A DNA stretch of 64,000 nt from Zea mays (Eukaryota > Streptophyta > Magnoliopsida > Poales > Poaceae): contig NC_050101.1 in the NCBI RefSeq assembly GCF_902167145.1, positions 115,101,789 to 115,165,788 of the forward strand, read 5' to 3'. The stretch's first letter is position 1; each line of letters starts with the position of its first letter. The notes beneath the pieces were generated by a model that was given only the letters and a program-made list of their open reading frames with translations, was not told the DNA's origin and did not search any database. Shown here in pieces: positions 53,245 to 64,000 of this stretch. The position numbers and the translations under genes are program-made.

Positions 53245-55703
53245 TGTCCTAAAGTGTTAGTTATAGCCTTAGGTACCCACACACTTCTTTTCATGACTTT
53301 TCTTTTAGTGTAGGCACCCACATATTTCACAACCAATTTCCCTAAATCCCAAGTCAACATATAATCACAAAGATAAGAGTGGGAAATGGGAGCATTAAAT
53401 TGTTGTCCACTTGAGGATCCCACTTCCTTCATCTTACTCTTTGTGGAACTCAAGTTTACCTTTACCTGAGGTGACTTGTCATTTGAGGAGTGAATCCTCC
53501 CCAAGGCATCATATAGGGTAGTTCCCTCTATGAACTTGGGGGATCTCCACCCCTTATGCACTGTGCTAGGGTTTTCCTTGGATGAGTTGAACCCAAGCCC
53601 CCTTTTTCCATTGTTGGGCTTAAGGGACTTGTACTTGGGTTCAACTTTCTTTAACCCATCATTGCTAGAGCATCTTTTCAAAATTTCTTTGACCTTCACC
53701 TGTGGGCTATTCTTCCTTGCATGGTTAGTTAGACAACAAGAAGCATGATATTTTGCACAATGTTTGCAAGAATTATCATTTGAGCTAGACTTAGATTCAA
53801 ATACTAAAGATGAGGCATTGATATTCTTGCAATTTTCAAGTTGCACTTGAAGTTCTTGATTTTGAACATTCAAGCTTAACATGCTTGTTTCAAGTGCATT
53901 CTTTTCATTTGCAAGATTAGTTATAGAGGTTTTCATGTTAATTACTTCTTTATCTTTATTCTCTATAGTTATCTTGACTAAAGAGACTTCCTTAGTCAAG
54001 ACATCTAGCATTTCATCTTTATTGTGAATCAACTCTTGAAGCTCTAGGTTTCTTTCCTTTTCAAGGATAAGCAAGTCTTCTTGAGCATCAAGAGTTGCTT
54101 TTCTTTTATCTAGCTTCTCCATTAATTTGGTGATAACATTGTATCCATTCAAGCCAAATTCTTTAATCATTTTATTTTTCATGGCAATTTGATCATCATC
54201 ATGATTTGAAAAATCATTACTAAATAAGGTTACCTTATCTCCCTTTGCCATGAGGCAAGTTGGAGTGTAGGAGTCGTCTTGTAGGTTGGTGAAGAGTTGC
54301 GCGCTTGATGTAGATTGGATGGCCACATTTGCCACCACTTCCTCTTCCTCGGAGCTAGAACTCTCTTCATCGGAGTTCCATTCTTCACCAATATGGGCTT
54401 GACCATACTTCTTCTTCTTGAAGTATCCCTTGGTCTTGCCTCCCTTTTTAAACTTGTCCTTCTTGTATTCCTTCTTGGCTTCTTGTTCCTTCTTGTTAGG
54501 ACAATCCGCTATGAAATGACCGGTTTGGCCACATTCATAGCATGCCCTCTTCTTTCCTTTCCTTTGGAACTTGTCATTCTTCCTTACAAATTTCTTGAAT
54601 GTTTTGATGAACATAGCTGTGTCTTCATCACTTGAGCTATCTTCATCACTTGAGGTCTCGACCACTTTCTTTGCTTTGTGGTCTTTGTTCTTCTTGAGGT
54701 TGTCTTGTTCATTTGTGATCAAGGCATGAGAGTCTCTTGTCTTGATGGGGGCTTCTTCGGACTCGTGTTGTTCAATTTTTGCAAATAATTGATGAGGTGT
54801 CATATCCTCATAGTCATCACGATCCCTTATCATCCTTGCAAGACTCTTATCCTTTTCTTTATAAGCTCTCATGAACAATCTTGTGACCTTGGAGTCACTC
54901 CAATCTTCACTCCCAAGTACTCTTATTTTGTTGACCAACACCATCAACCGATCAAAAAGTGATTGAAGCGACTCACCCTTTGTCCAATCATATCTTGCAA
55001 GCTCACTTTCCAAAGCTTCAACTCTATGTCTTTTGGCTTTGGGATCTCCTTCATGTGACATTTTAAGAATGTTCCAAATGTCACGGGCATCTTCTCTTCC
55101 TTGAACTTTCTGGTATTCTTCCGGACAAAGACTTCCTTTAATTATGCTCACTGCTTGAGCATTTCGATGAACCTCTTGCATCATTTCCGGAGTCATCTCT
55201 TCTCCTTGGGCGGGCTTATACATACCTACATTAACAATCTCCCAAAGACTAGGATGCACACCGATTAAATGCGACTTCATCTTGTCGGCCCACTCATCAT
55301 AGTTCAACTCACTAAGAGTTGATAACTTTCCAAGTGGGGCGGAAGAGAAGTTGGGAATATAATTTCTAGAGTAATCGAATTGAACTTTGCTAAATTCATT
55401 ACCTTTGCTTTTGGTAGATGATCCTTCGGTGTTGAGACTTACCTTGCTCAATACCTTAGACACCAAAAGGTCCACTAGATCGTCATTATAATCAAATGTT
55501 CCCTTACCTTTATCTTCTTCGGCCTTTCTTCTTGATTCTTCTTCTTCGGCCTTTTTCTTAGCATCTTCCTCTTTCATTTTGAGGAACATTCTCTCGGCAA
55601 TCTTCATGGCGAGGTCGAGGACCTTGGGGTCCACTTCCTCACCGGAAGATGTGACGGGGATTTCCTCGAGGAGAGGATCCACATGGTCCCGTTGTGTAGA
55701 CAT
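53245..55703 (-). pseudogene. Sire-3 Gag, main part
   Basis: Structural Gag starting at the ATG at 55703 (STQRDHVDPLLEEIP), about 55 bp from the LTR. In order it holds a Lys/Glu-rich charged helix (residues about 25-70) and the copia Gag domain (about 110-330, with NYDEWADKM). An acidic linker and a CCHC knuckle, CYECGQTGHFIADC (near residue 387, 54505-54547), follow. A long coiled coil covers the C-terminal half, with a second Cys/His cluster, CKHCAKYHASCC, near 53750. No stop or shift is seen. The gene is broken only by Lard-1 at 53244 and finishes at 41179, for 830 residues in total. Confidence 0.85.
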
Positions 55704-55744
55704 GATCGTTTCCTCACGCGATTAAGCGTAAAGCGAGGCACGAA

Positions 55745-55756
55745 GCTTTGATACCA
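55745..55756 (-). other. Primer binding site of Sire-3
   Basis: On the minus strand TGGTATCAAAGC, two bases after the 5' LTR; the methionine-tRNA type. Confidence 0.85.
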
Positions 55757-55758
55757 AT

Positions 55759-57246
55759 TGAAAGTAGCCTAGAGGGGGGGTGAATAGGCTACACCTGAAA
55801 ATTTTCACTAAAAACTTCGAGATAGGTTAAACTAAAGTTGCACTGGTGCAAACCGGTTCAGTCGATTTTAATTACAACTGAACAAGTTTGAACCTGCTCA
55901 ACTTAAATTAGATAATCTGTTGAACAAATACGAAGTAGTGAAGAATATAGCTAAAGACTTGCCCTACACAAAATCTACTCGAATGAATAATATGACCCAA
56001 CCACCGAATATAAAGCGCTTGACAAGAACACACAAGAACACGCGATATAACTCGAGGTTCGGCAACCACCACAAAGGTGTCCTACTCCTCGTTGAGGAAC
56101 CCACAAAGGGTCGGGTCTTTTCCAACCCTAATCCTCCACAAGCCGACCACAAAGGTCAAGGCAATCTCTTCTCAAATCAGCTCAAAGAGCGGGTGATACA
56201 AACTTCTTGGGGTCGTCCACAAATTTGGAGACTCCCAAGCAACCTCTAACCGTCAAGGAACACGAGGTTCCAAGAGTAACAAATCCACACACGGTTAAGT
56301 TTGCAACGAGCTCAAGAACAAAGAGAATGGGAGAATCGAGATGAAATTGACAGCGAGTTCGATCGAGTTCACCTCACACCAAGGGTCCTTCAAATGATTG
56401 AAGGAGATGCGATTGCGGGTGTGAAAGGTGAAATGAATGCGCTTGTTTGAAGGTTGGTCAGCCAAGAATTCGTGGGAGAGACAGGAGTAAATGAGAGAGA
56501 GAGTGTGAGGGGGTATATAAAGGATCCCCCAAAAGCTGGCAGCCGTTGGGAGAAAAAGAGTAAAAACCGGTTGAACCGATTTTCAGACCGGTTGAACCGG
56601 TTTCTACCAGGGGGATCCCGGTCCACTGAGCTACTCAGCCGGAGACTCGACCGGTTTCAAAACCGGCTGAGTAAGGAAAAAATTCGGCTCAACCGGTTTT
56701 AGAAAAATATCTGCTGCGACTTTTCTGACAGCTCTGACTGTCAGACAGGTCAGAGCAGATGTGGCAGGTGAACAGTACCGAAACCGGTTGAACCGGTTTC
56801 AGGACCGGTTGAACCGGTTTTGGGGGCTGAAACCAAATTTTGAGTATTTTGAAGGGAACAAAAGTGGAGTATTTGTGGGAAGTAAAATTTGTTTTTCTCA
56901 AGGGCATTCATGATCTGGAAAAATGTTCTCCAAGAAGTTTTCAAAAGATTTTGAACTTGGTTCATTTCACAACTTACTTAACCGTCGCGGATCCCTCTTA
57001 ATTGTACGGCGATTCCTATGACTCAAGAATTATAAATTTAGCACCGCCGTTGTTTCTAGGCACTTGGAGCACGCCATTTGATGTGGAATTTTAAATCCGT
57101 TGTGCTTTATACTTTTATGCTTGTAAGATCTGTGCTTCTCCTGTCTGTAGAAATACTGTGTACATACTAGGAGCAAACTTGTTAGAATCTCAGTTTGTTT
57201 TGTCATTAATCACCAAAACCCTCAATTAGGGTTGATTGCACTTACA
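55759..57246 (-). repeat. Sire-3 5' LTR
   Basis: 1488 bp, about 20 substitutions from the 3' LTR by eye. AACCGGTTGAACCGGTT palindromes lie at 56565-56822 and a TATATA box at 56514-56519 in the minus sense. Confidence 0.87.
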
Positions 57247-57344
57247 TTGATGTAGGAGGTGAACATCTTCTTCTCCCCCGTCATATGGTTTGTGCATCCG
57301 CTGTCGATAATCCAGCTTGAACCCCCGGATGCATAAACCTGCAA
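57247..57344 (-). pseudogene. Sire-2 pol, first 33 codons
   Basis: Start of the Sire-2 pol, TTGCAGGTT, with the protease text WIIDSGCTNHM. It is cut at 57247 by Sire-3 and continues in frame from 26724. Confidence 0.85.
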
Positions 57345-57351
57345 GGCAAAT

Positions 57352-59746
57352 TTAGGCTTGGGACTTAGGTACCCAACTCTTGTTGGGTCCTACAAGGTTA
57401 GTCACAATTGTCTTAGGGACCCAAATGCAAGTTTTATCACCCTTGCATTTTGCCCCTAATTTCCTAGCAACTATCTTCCTATCCTTTCTACAAATAGCAA
57501 AGGAAGCATTTAAAGCATGATAAATTGTAGAGGGTCCATTCATAACTTTCCTAGGAACATGAACAATATTCTTTCTAGGCACATGATGAATATTTTTCCT
57601 AGGCATATCTCTACCATGCATATAGGAAGAACTAGAAGCAAACATAGCATAAGAATCATAGGCATGTGAATCAAAAGCATTATAAGCATTACAACTCCTA
57701 TGAGACTGTCTTCTATCATGATACATAAAAGCATGGTTCTTTTTAGCACTACTAGCCATAGGGATCTTCCCTTTCTCCTTGGCGGGGATGGGAGGCTTAT
57801 GGCTTGTTAAGTCCTTGGCTTCCCTCTTGAAACCAAGTCCATCCTTAATTGAGGGGTGTCTACCAATCGTGTAGGCATCCCTTGCAAATTTTAGCTTATC
57901 AAATTCACTTTTGCTAATCTTAAGTTGGGCATTAATACTAGCCACTTCATCATTTAATTTGGAAATTGAAACTAGGTGTTCATTACAAGCATCAATGTCA
58001 AAATCTTTACACCTATTACATGTTGCAACAATTTCTACACAAGATGTTGATTTACTAGCTATTTCTAACTTAGCATTCAGATCATCATTAATGCTCCTTA
58101 AGCTAGAAATTGTCTCATGGCAAGAAGATAATTCACAAGAAAGCATTTCATTTCTTTTAACTTCTAAAGCATGAGATTTTTGTGCTTCTACAAATTTGTC
58201 ATGTTCTTCATGCAACAAATCCTCTTGCTTTTCTAAAAGCCTATTCTTATCATTCAAGGCATCAATCAATTCATTAATTTTATCTACCTTGGTTCTATCT
58301 AGGCCCTTAAATAAACATGAATAATCTATTTCATCCTCATCACTAGATTCGTCCTCACTTGAAGAAGCATAAGTAGAGTTTCGAGTACATACCTTCTTCT
58401 CCCTTGCCATAAGGCATGTGTGACGCTCGTTGGGGAAGAGGGATGACTTGTTAAAGGCGGTGGTGGCGAGTCCTTCATTGTCGGAGTCGGACGAGGAGCA
58501 ATCCGAATCCCACTCCTTTCCAAGATGTGCCTCGCCCTTTGCCTTCTTGTAGTTTTTCTTCTTTTCCCACTTTCCACTCTTCTTTTCATGGTCACTATCA
58601 TTGTCGGGACAATTAGCTATAAAATGACCAATCTTACCACATTTGAAGCAGGAGCGCTTCCCCTTCATCTTGTTCTTGTTGGGGTGCTCCTTGCGACCTT
58701 TTAGCGCCGTCTTGAATCTCTTGATGATGAGGGCCATCTCTTCATCATTAAGTCCGGCCGCCTCAATTTGTGCCACCTTTCTAGGTAGCGTCTCCTTGCT
58801 TCTTGTTGCCTTGAGAGCAAGGGGTTGAGGCTCATTGATTGGACCATTCAATGCGTCGTCCACGTATCTTGCTTCCTTGATCATCATTCGCCCGCTCACG
58901 AGCTTTCCAAGTATCTCCTCGAGCGTCATCTTGGTGTACCTAGGATTCTCACGAATATTGTTCACAAGATGAGGATCAAGGACAGTAAAAGACCTTAACA
59001 TTAGGCGGACGACGTCGTGGTTCGTCCATCGCGTGCTTACATAGCTTCTTATCTTGTTGACAAGGGTCTTGAGCCGGTTGTACGTTTGGGTTGGCTCTTC
59101 TCCCCTTATCATCGCGAATCTCCCGAGTTCGCCCTCCACCAACTCCATCTTGGTGAGCATTGTGACATCGTTCCCCTCATGAGAGATTTTGAGGGTGTCC
59201 CAAATTTGCTTGGCGTTATCCAAGCCGCTCACTTTGTGATATTCATCCCTGCACAATGAAGCTAGAAGAACAGTAGTAGCTTGTGCATTCTTATGAATTT
59301 GCTCATTAATGAACATGGGACTATCCGTACTCTCAAAGTGCATTCCACTCTCTACAATCTCCCATATACTAGGATGGAGAGAGAACAAGTGACTACGCAT
59401 TTTGTGACTCCAAAATCCGTAGTCCTCTCCATCAAAATGAGGAGGTTTACCAAGTGGAATAGATAATAAATGAGCATTTGTACTTTGAGGAATACGAGAG
59501 TAATCAAAAGAAAAGTTCGAATTGACCGTTTTCTTTTTTCTCGTAGTCGTCGTCGTCCTTTTGGGAAGAGGAAGATTCGTCGCTGTCGTAGTAGACGATC
59601 TCCTTGATGCGCCTTGTCTTCTTCTTCTTCCCGTCTCTTCTTTTGTGGCTCGAGCCCGAGTCCGTAGGCTTGTCATCTTTCGGCTCATTGAAGATAGACT
59701 CCTTCTCGTTGTTGTTGACCACCATCCCCTTTCCCTTAGGATCCAT
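57352..59746 (-). pseudogene. Sire-2 Gag (one frameshift)
   Basis: Starts at the ATG at 59746 (DPKGKGMVVNNNEK), very similar to Sire-1 Gag. The first 70 or so codons are in one frame. The remainder, from about NSNFSFDYSRIPQS to the stop at 57352, is in another. The shift lies in the T6 run at 59534-59539 (an A run in the sense). The copia Gag domain, a CCHC knuckle (CFKCGKIGHFIANC, about 58610-58650), a coiled coil and a tail ending KSWVPKSQA are all present. It would be functional only if the shift were bypassed. Confidence 0.83.
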
Positions 59747-59781
59747 CTCTTCGGGCGATTAGTCCCTTCTTGAAGAGAACG

Positions 59782-59793
59782 GTTCTGATACCA
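59782..59793 (-). other. Primer binding site of Sire-2
   Basis: On the minus strand TGGTATCAGAAC, two bases after the 5' LTR; one mismatch to the Sire-1 site. Confidence 0.8.
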
Positions 59794-59795
59794 AT

Positions 59796-61032
59796 TGAGA
59801 GCACCTAGAGGGGGGGTGAATAGGTGATCCTGGAAAACTTAAAACTTAAGCCACAAAACTTGGTTAAGTGTTAGCACAATAATCGCCAAGTGGCTAGAGA
59901 GGAGTCTCAACAAAACACAATAACCACAAAGATATCAATCACAGAGATGGCACGGTGGTTATCCCGTGGTTCGACCAAGACCAACGCTTGCCTATTCCAC
60001 GTTGTGACGTCCCAACGGACGAGGGTTGCAATCAACCCCTCTCAAGCGGTCCAAAGACCCACTTGAATACCATGGTGTTTTTCTTTGCTTTTCTTAATCC
60101 CGTTTGCGAGGAATCTCCACAACTTGGAGCCTCTCGCCCTTACACTTGAAGTTCACAAAGAAGCACGAAGCAAGGGAGGGATTAGCAACTCACACAAGAC
60201 ACAAAGATCACAGCAAATACGCACACACAAGACCCAGACTTGAGCTCAAGAGACTAGCACACTAGAACGGAGCTCAAATCACTAAAATGTCGAACAAGTG
60301 CGCAAGAATGAAGTGTGAGTGATCAAGAATGCTTAGGAATGCTTGGTATCCTCCTCCATGCGCCTAGGGGTCCCTTTTATAGCCCTAAGGCAGCTAGGAG
60401 CCGTTGAGAGCAATCCAGGAAGGCAATTCTTGCCTTCTGTCGCCTGGCGCACCGGACAGTCCGGTGCACACCGGACACTGTCCCATGCCCGATTTCTTTC
60501 CTTCTATGGCGAAGCCGACCGTTGGCAGCCTTGGAGCCGTTGGCGCACCGGACATGTCCGGTGCACACCGGACAGTCCGGTGCCTCCTTCTAGCCGTTGG
60601 CTCGGCCACGTGTCCCGCGCAGATCGCGCGGCCGACCGTTGGCCCGGCCGACCGTTGGCTCACCGGACAGTCCGGTGCACACCGGACAGTCCGGTGCATT
60701 ATAGCCGTACGTCGCCGGTGAATTCCCGAGAGCGGCCAGTTCGCTCGAGCCAGCCTGGCGCACCGGACACTGTCCGGTGCACCACCGGACAGTCTGGTGC
60801 TCCTAGATTGAGCAGAGTCTTGGCTGCTCGAGCCAAGACAATTCCAATTCGATTTTTCCTGTTTCCAGCACTTAGACACAATACATTAGTCTCTAAAACA
60901 ATGTACTAAGTCTGAGAAACATACCTTTATCCTTGATTTGTACTTTGTCCACCATTTTACACTTAGGCACTTGTGTTGGACACTAAATCACCAAAATACT
61001 TAGAAATGGCCCAAGGGCACATTTCCCTTTCA
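59796..61032 (-). repeat. Sire-2 5' LTR
   Basis: 1237 bp, same ends as 21609-22827. The minus-strand TATA box is at 60374-60381 and palindromes lie at 60450-60800. It is 18 bp longer than the 3' LTR because it holds one extra palindrome unit. Confidence 0.88.
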
Positions 61033-62583
61033 ATTAGCAAGGGAGTAACTACTCGCTCTAGATTGGTGAATTTTTGTGAGCATTACTCTTTTGTCTCTTC
61101 TATTGAGCCTTTCAGGGTAGAAGAGGCCTTGCTAGATCCGGATTGGGTGTTGGCCATGCAGGAAGAGCTCAACAGCTTCAAGCGCAATGATGTTTGGACA
61201 CTGGTGCCTCGTCCCAAGCAAAACGTTGTGGGAACCAAGTGGGTGTTCCGCAACAAACAGGACAAGCACGGGGTGGTGACGAGGAACAAGGCTCGACTTG
61301 TGGCAAAAGGTTATGCCCAAGTCGCAGTTTGGACTTTGAGGAGACTTTCGCTCCTGTGGCTAGGCTAGAATCAATTCGTATCCTGCTAGCATATGCCGCT
61401 CATCATTCTTTCAGGTTGTACCAAATGGATGTGAAGAGCGCTTTTCTCAACGGGGTACCCCGACCACGTGTGTAAGCTCTCTAAGGCGCTCTATGGACTT
61501 AAGCAAGCCCCAAGAGCATGGTATGAATGCCTTAGAGACTTTTTAATTACTAATGCTTTCAAGGTTGGGAAAGCCGATCCAACTCTTTTCACTAAGACTT
61601 GCGATGGTGATCTTTTTGTGTGCCAAATTTATGTCGATGACATAATATTTGGTTCTACTAATCAAAAGTCTTGTGAAGAGTTCAGCAGGGTGATGGTGCA
61701 GAAATTTGAGATGTCGATGATGGGCGAGTTGAACTACTTCCTTGGGTTCCAAGTGAAGCAACTCAAGGATGGAACCTTCATCTCTCAAACGAAGTACATG
61801 CAAGACTTGCTAAAGCGGTTTGGGATGAAGGACGCCAAGCCCGCAAAGACGCCAATGGGAACTGACGGACACACTGACCTCAACAAAGGAGGTAAGTCCA
61901 TTGATCAAAAGGCATACCGGTCAATGATAGGTTCTTTGCTTTATTTATGTGCTAGTAGACCGGATATTATGCTTAGCGTATGCATGTGTGCTAGATTTCA
62001 ATCTGATCCAAGGGAGTGTCACTTAGTGGCCGTGAAGCGAATTCTTAGATATTTAGTCGCTACGCCTTGCTTCGGGATCTGGTATCCAAAGGGGTCTAAC
62101 TTTGACTTGATTGGATATTCAGATTCCGACTATGCTGGATGTAAGGTCGATAGGAAGAGTACATCGGGGACGTGCCAATTCTTAGGAAGGTCCCTGGTGT
62201 CATGGAATTCTAAGAAACAAACTTCTGTTGCCCTATCCACCGCTGAGGCCGAGTACGTTGCCGCAGGACAGTGTTGCGCGCAACTACTTTGGATGAGGCA
62301 AACCCTCCGGGACTTTGGCTACAATCTGAGCAAAGTCCCACTCCTATGTGATAATGAGAGTGCTATCCGAATAGCGGAAAATCCTGTTGAGCACAGCCGC
62401 ACAAAGCACATTGACATCCGGCATCACTTTTTGAGAGACCACCAGCAAAAGGGAGATATCGAAGTGTTCCATGTTAGCTCAGAGAATCAGCTAGCCGATA
62501 TCTTTACCAAGCCTTTAGATGAGCAGACCTTTTGCAAGTTGCGTAGTGAGCTAAATGTCTTAGATTCGCGGAACTTGGATTGA
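61033..62583 (+). pseudogene. Sire-1 pol, reverse transcriptase and RNase H part
   Basis: Continues the frame cut at 21608, after the second ATTAG. The RT N-terminus is intact to about 61326, where one base is missing and the frame shifts. A second lesion near 61454 removes about 18 codons present in Sire-3 and shifts the frame again. From 61468 the rest of RT (YVDD at 61630-61641) and RNase H (TAEAEYVAAG, near 62240) is open to the TGA at 62581. With the integrase changes this pol is dead. Confidence 0.85.
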
Positions 62584-63356
62584 TTTATAGCATACATGTG
62601 TTTTTGCCTTTGATCATGTTCCTTATGCATTTTGTTGTTTATTTATGGTGCTCAAGTTGTACAAGCACTCCCCGGACTTTACAAGTCCATTTTCAAGTGA
62701 TGCACAAATTTACGGGGAGATGAGCTACAACTTGACCCTTTGAGACTAACTGTGTGCTTGAGTTTGCTTAATTTAGTCTCAAAGGAGGATTGAAAGGGAA
62801 AAGGTGAACTTGGACCATGCAAGACTTCCACTGCACTCCGATGAACGAGTAACTTCTTCCAAGTTCATCTTAGTACTCTTATTGCCTTTTACTCTTAGTT
62901 GAAGTTTGTTTTTTGTGAGGCAATGGGGTTAAAGGGCCAAAATTGATCCCGTTTTGGTGATTGATGCCAAAGGGGGAGAAAATAAGGCTAAAGCAATAAA
63001 TGGATCAGCTACCACTTGAGAAATTTTGAAAATAGTAGAATAGAGCTTTTGGTTTGTCAAAACTCTTTTATTGTCTCTTTTGTCAAAAGTTGGCCTCTTG
63101 TGGGGAGAAGTGTTGAGTTTTTGAAATCCTTGATCAATTTCTTTTGGGATACCTCTCTTTATGTCTCTACAAGTGAATTTGACATAGAGATAGGAAATTG
63201 AGTTTGATTTGCAAAAACAAACCAAGTGGTGGCAAAGAGTGATCCATATATGCCAAATATGATTCAAAACAACCTTGAGTCTTCATTTGCATTGATATTG
63301 CACTTGTTCTAATTGCTTTATGTTGTGTTGGCATTAATCACCAAAAAGGGGGAGAT
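62584..63356 (+). other. Sire-1 3' non-coding region
   Basis: Between the pol stop and the 3' LTR. Purine tracts CAAAGGGGGAGAAAA (about 62969) and CAAAAAGGGGGAGAT (63342-63356, directly at the LTR) are visible. There is no env-like gene and no other coding signal. Confidence 0.75.
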
Positions 63357-64000
63357 TGAAAGGGAAATGTGCCCTTGGGCCATTTCTAAGTGTTTTGGTG
63401 ATTTAGTGTCCAACACAAGTGCCTAAGTGTCAAATGGTGGACAAAGTACAAAGGTATGTTTCTCAGACTTAGTACATTGTTTTAGAGACTAATGTATTGT
63501 GTCTAAGTGCTGGAAACAGGAAAAGAACAATTGGAAATGTCTTGGCTCGAGCAGCCAAGACTCTGCTCAGTCTGGGAGCACCGGACTGTCCGGTGGTGCA
63601 CCGGACAGTGTCCGGTGCGCCAGGCTGGCTCAGGCGAACTGGCCGCTCTCGGGAAAAATTTAACGGCGTACGGCTATAACTCACCGGACTGTCTGGTGTG
63701 CACCGGACTGTCCGGTGAGCCAACGGTCGGCCGGGCCAACGGTCGGCTGCGCGATCCGCGCGAGACACGTGACCGAGCCAACGGTCGGGAGGGGGCACCG
63801 GACTGTCCGGTGCGCCAACGGCTCCAAGGCTGCCAACGGTCGGTTTCGCCAAATAAGGAAGGAAATCCGCACCAGACAGTGTCCGGTGCGCCAGGCGACA
63901 GAAGGCAAGAATTGCCTTCCCGGATTGCTCTCAACGGCTCCTAGTTGCCTTGGGGCTATAAAAGGGACCCCTAAGCGCATGAAGGAGATAACCAAGCATT
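63357..64000 (+). repeat. Sire-1 3' LTR, cut by window end
   Basis: The first 644 bp of the 3' LTR, starting TGAAAGGGAAATGTGCCC. The palindrome array (63579-63895) differs from the 5' LTR by several gained or lost units. TATAAAAG is at 63957-63964. Roughly another 570 bp and the right GTACC duplication should lie beyond the window. Confidence 0.88.

Larger units (their letters stand above)
26730..57246 (-). mobile_element. Sire-3: env-bearing Sirevirus inserted in Sire-2 pol
   Basis: Minus-strand element with 5' LTR 55759-57246 and 3' LTR 26730-28220. The target duplication is TTGAC (26725-26729) and TTGAT (57247-57251), one mismatch. Own length is about 12.1 kb after removing Lard-1 and GagOnly-1. 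It has gag, pol with a single visible stop, and an env-like gene downstream with its own leader and intron. The LTRs carry ACCGGTT palindromes instead of the Ji/Opie type. Among maize families this would fit Giepum or Jienv, which I could not check. Confidence 0.85.
21609..61032 (-). mobile_element. Sire-2: Ji/Opie-type Sirevirus inserted in Sire-1
   Basis: Minus-strand element with 5' LTR 59796-61032 and 3' LTR 21609-22827, flanked by a perfect ATTAG duplication. It is the same family as Sire-1 in the opposite direction. Own length is about 8.9 kb once Sire-3 (26730-57246) is taken out. Gag has one frameshift. Pol has two frameshifts and one stop. There is no env-like gene. Confidence 0.88.
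16398..64000 (+). mobile_element. Sire-1: outer Ty1/copia Sirevirus (Ji/Opie type), split by the nest
   Basis: The 5' LTR (16398-17607), gag and first half of pol lie left of the nest (16398-21608). The rest of pol and part of the 3' LTR lie right of it (61033-64000). The target duplication ATTAG is at 21604-21608 and 61033-61037, and the pol frame continues exactly across. Own length in the window is about 8.2 kb. LTR text, the TGGTATCAGAG primer site and Gag-Pol layout match the maize Ji/Opie group. It is the oldest full element of the nest and is inactive. Confidence 0.88.

Noticed and set aside
1..64000. Host protein-coding gene or captured gene fragment
   Set aside because: Every long frame was assigned to an element or judged a shadow. 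No exon-like stretch with cellular similarity was recognised; the env-like gene and the antisense gene are the only candidates for ancient capture.

Overview
The window is intergenic DNA from a large grass genome, almost certainly maize (Zea mays) or a very close relative. It consists almost entirely of nested LTR retrotransposons, and I find no convincing host gene, rRNA gene or CRISPR array. The maize call rests on three things: Ji/Opie-type Sirevirus LTRs carrying arrays of the palindrome CACCGGACTGTCCGGTG, a Tat-lineage gypsy element with a GC-rich LTR and an antisense gene, and the depth of nesting. Family names are recognised by eye and were not confirmed by a search.

Layout, left to right. 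Positions 1-431 are an inverted, truncated gypsy-type LTR. Positions 432-2077 are AT-rich DNA with a Stowaway-like MITE and a tRNA-like (SINE-like) remnant. An old Sirevirus-type solo LTR (2078-2452 plus 14725-15760) is split by a complete-ended gypsy element, here called Gyp-1 (2453-14724, + strand). The sense gag-pol of Gyp-1 is broken by stops and has lost most of RT, RNase H and integrase. Its antisense strand, however, carries a gene (11675 to 8333) that reads as five exons and four short introns with an unbroken 1011-codon frame.

From 16398 to the window end lies one outer Sirevirus, Sire-1 (+ strand), opened by a 39-kb nest. Sire-2 (- strand, 21609-61032, target duplication ATTAG) sits in the pol of Sire-1 and belongs to the same family. 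Sire-3 (- strand, 26730-57246) sits in the pol of Sire-2 and carries an extra env-like gene. Two elements sit in Sire-3: Lard-1 (- strand, 41218-53244), a non-autonomous element with 4.4-kb LTRs, and GagOnly-1 (+ strand, 28966-35367, target duplication GCTGG), which encodes only Gag. Removing the insertions one at a time, with one copy of each target duplication, restores continuous reading frames in the pol of Sire-1, the pol of Sire-2, and the gag and env-like gene of Sire-3. This is strong internal proof of the boundaries.

Order of events: LTR pairs counted by eye give about 6 substitutions in 1.4 kb for GagOnly-1, about 20 in 4.4 kb for Lard-1, about 20 in 1.5 kb for Sire-3 and slightly more per base for Sire-2. 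Inner elements are therefore younger than their hosts. Sire-1, Sire-2 and Sire-3 each encode Gag (CCHC nucleocapsid) and Pol (protease, integrase, reverse transcriptase, RNase H), all now broken. GagOnly-1, Lard-1 and the present Gyp-1 would need enzymes supplied in trans. The features most worth a second look are the spliced antisense gene of Gyp-1, the env-like gene of Sire-3 with its own LTR-like promoter region and 5'-UTR intron, and the inverted pairing of Sire-1 with Sire-2 as a possible hairpin-RNA source.
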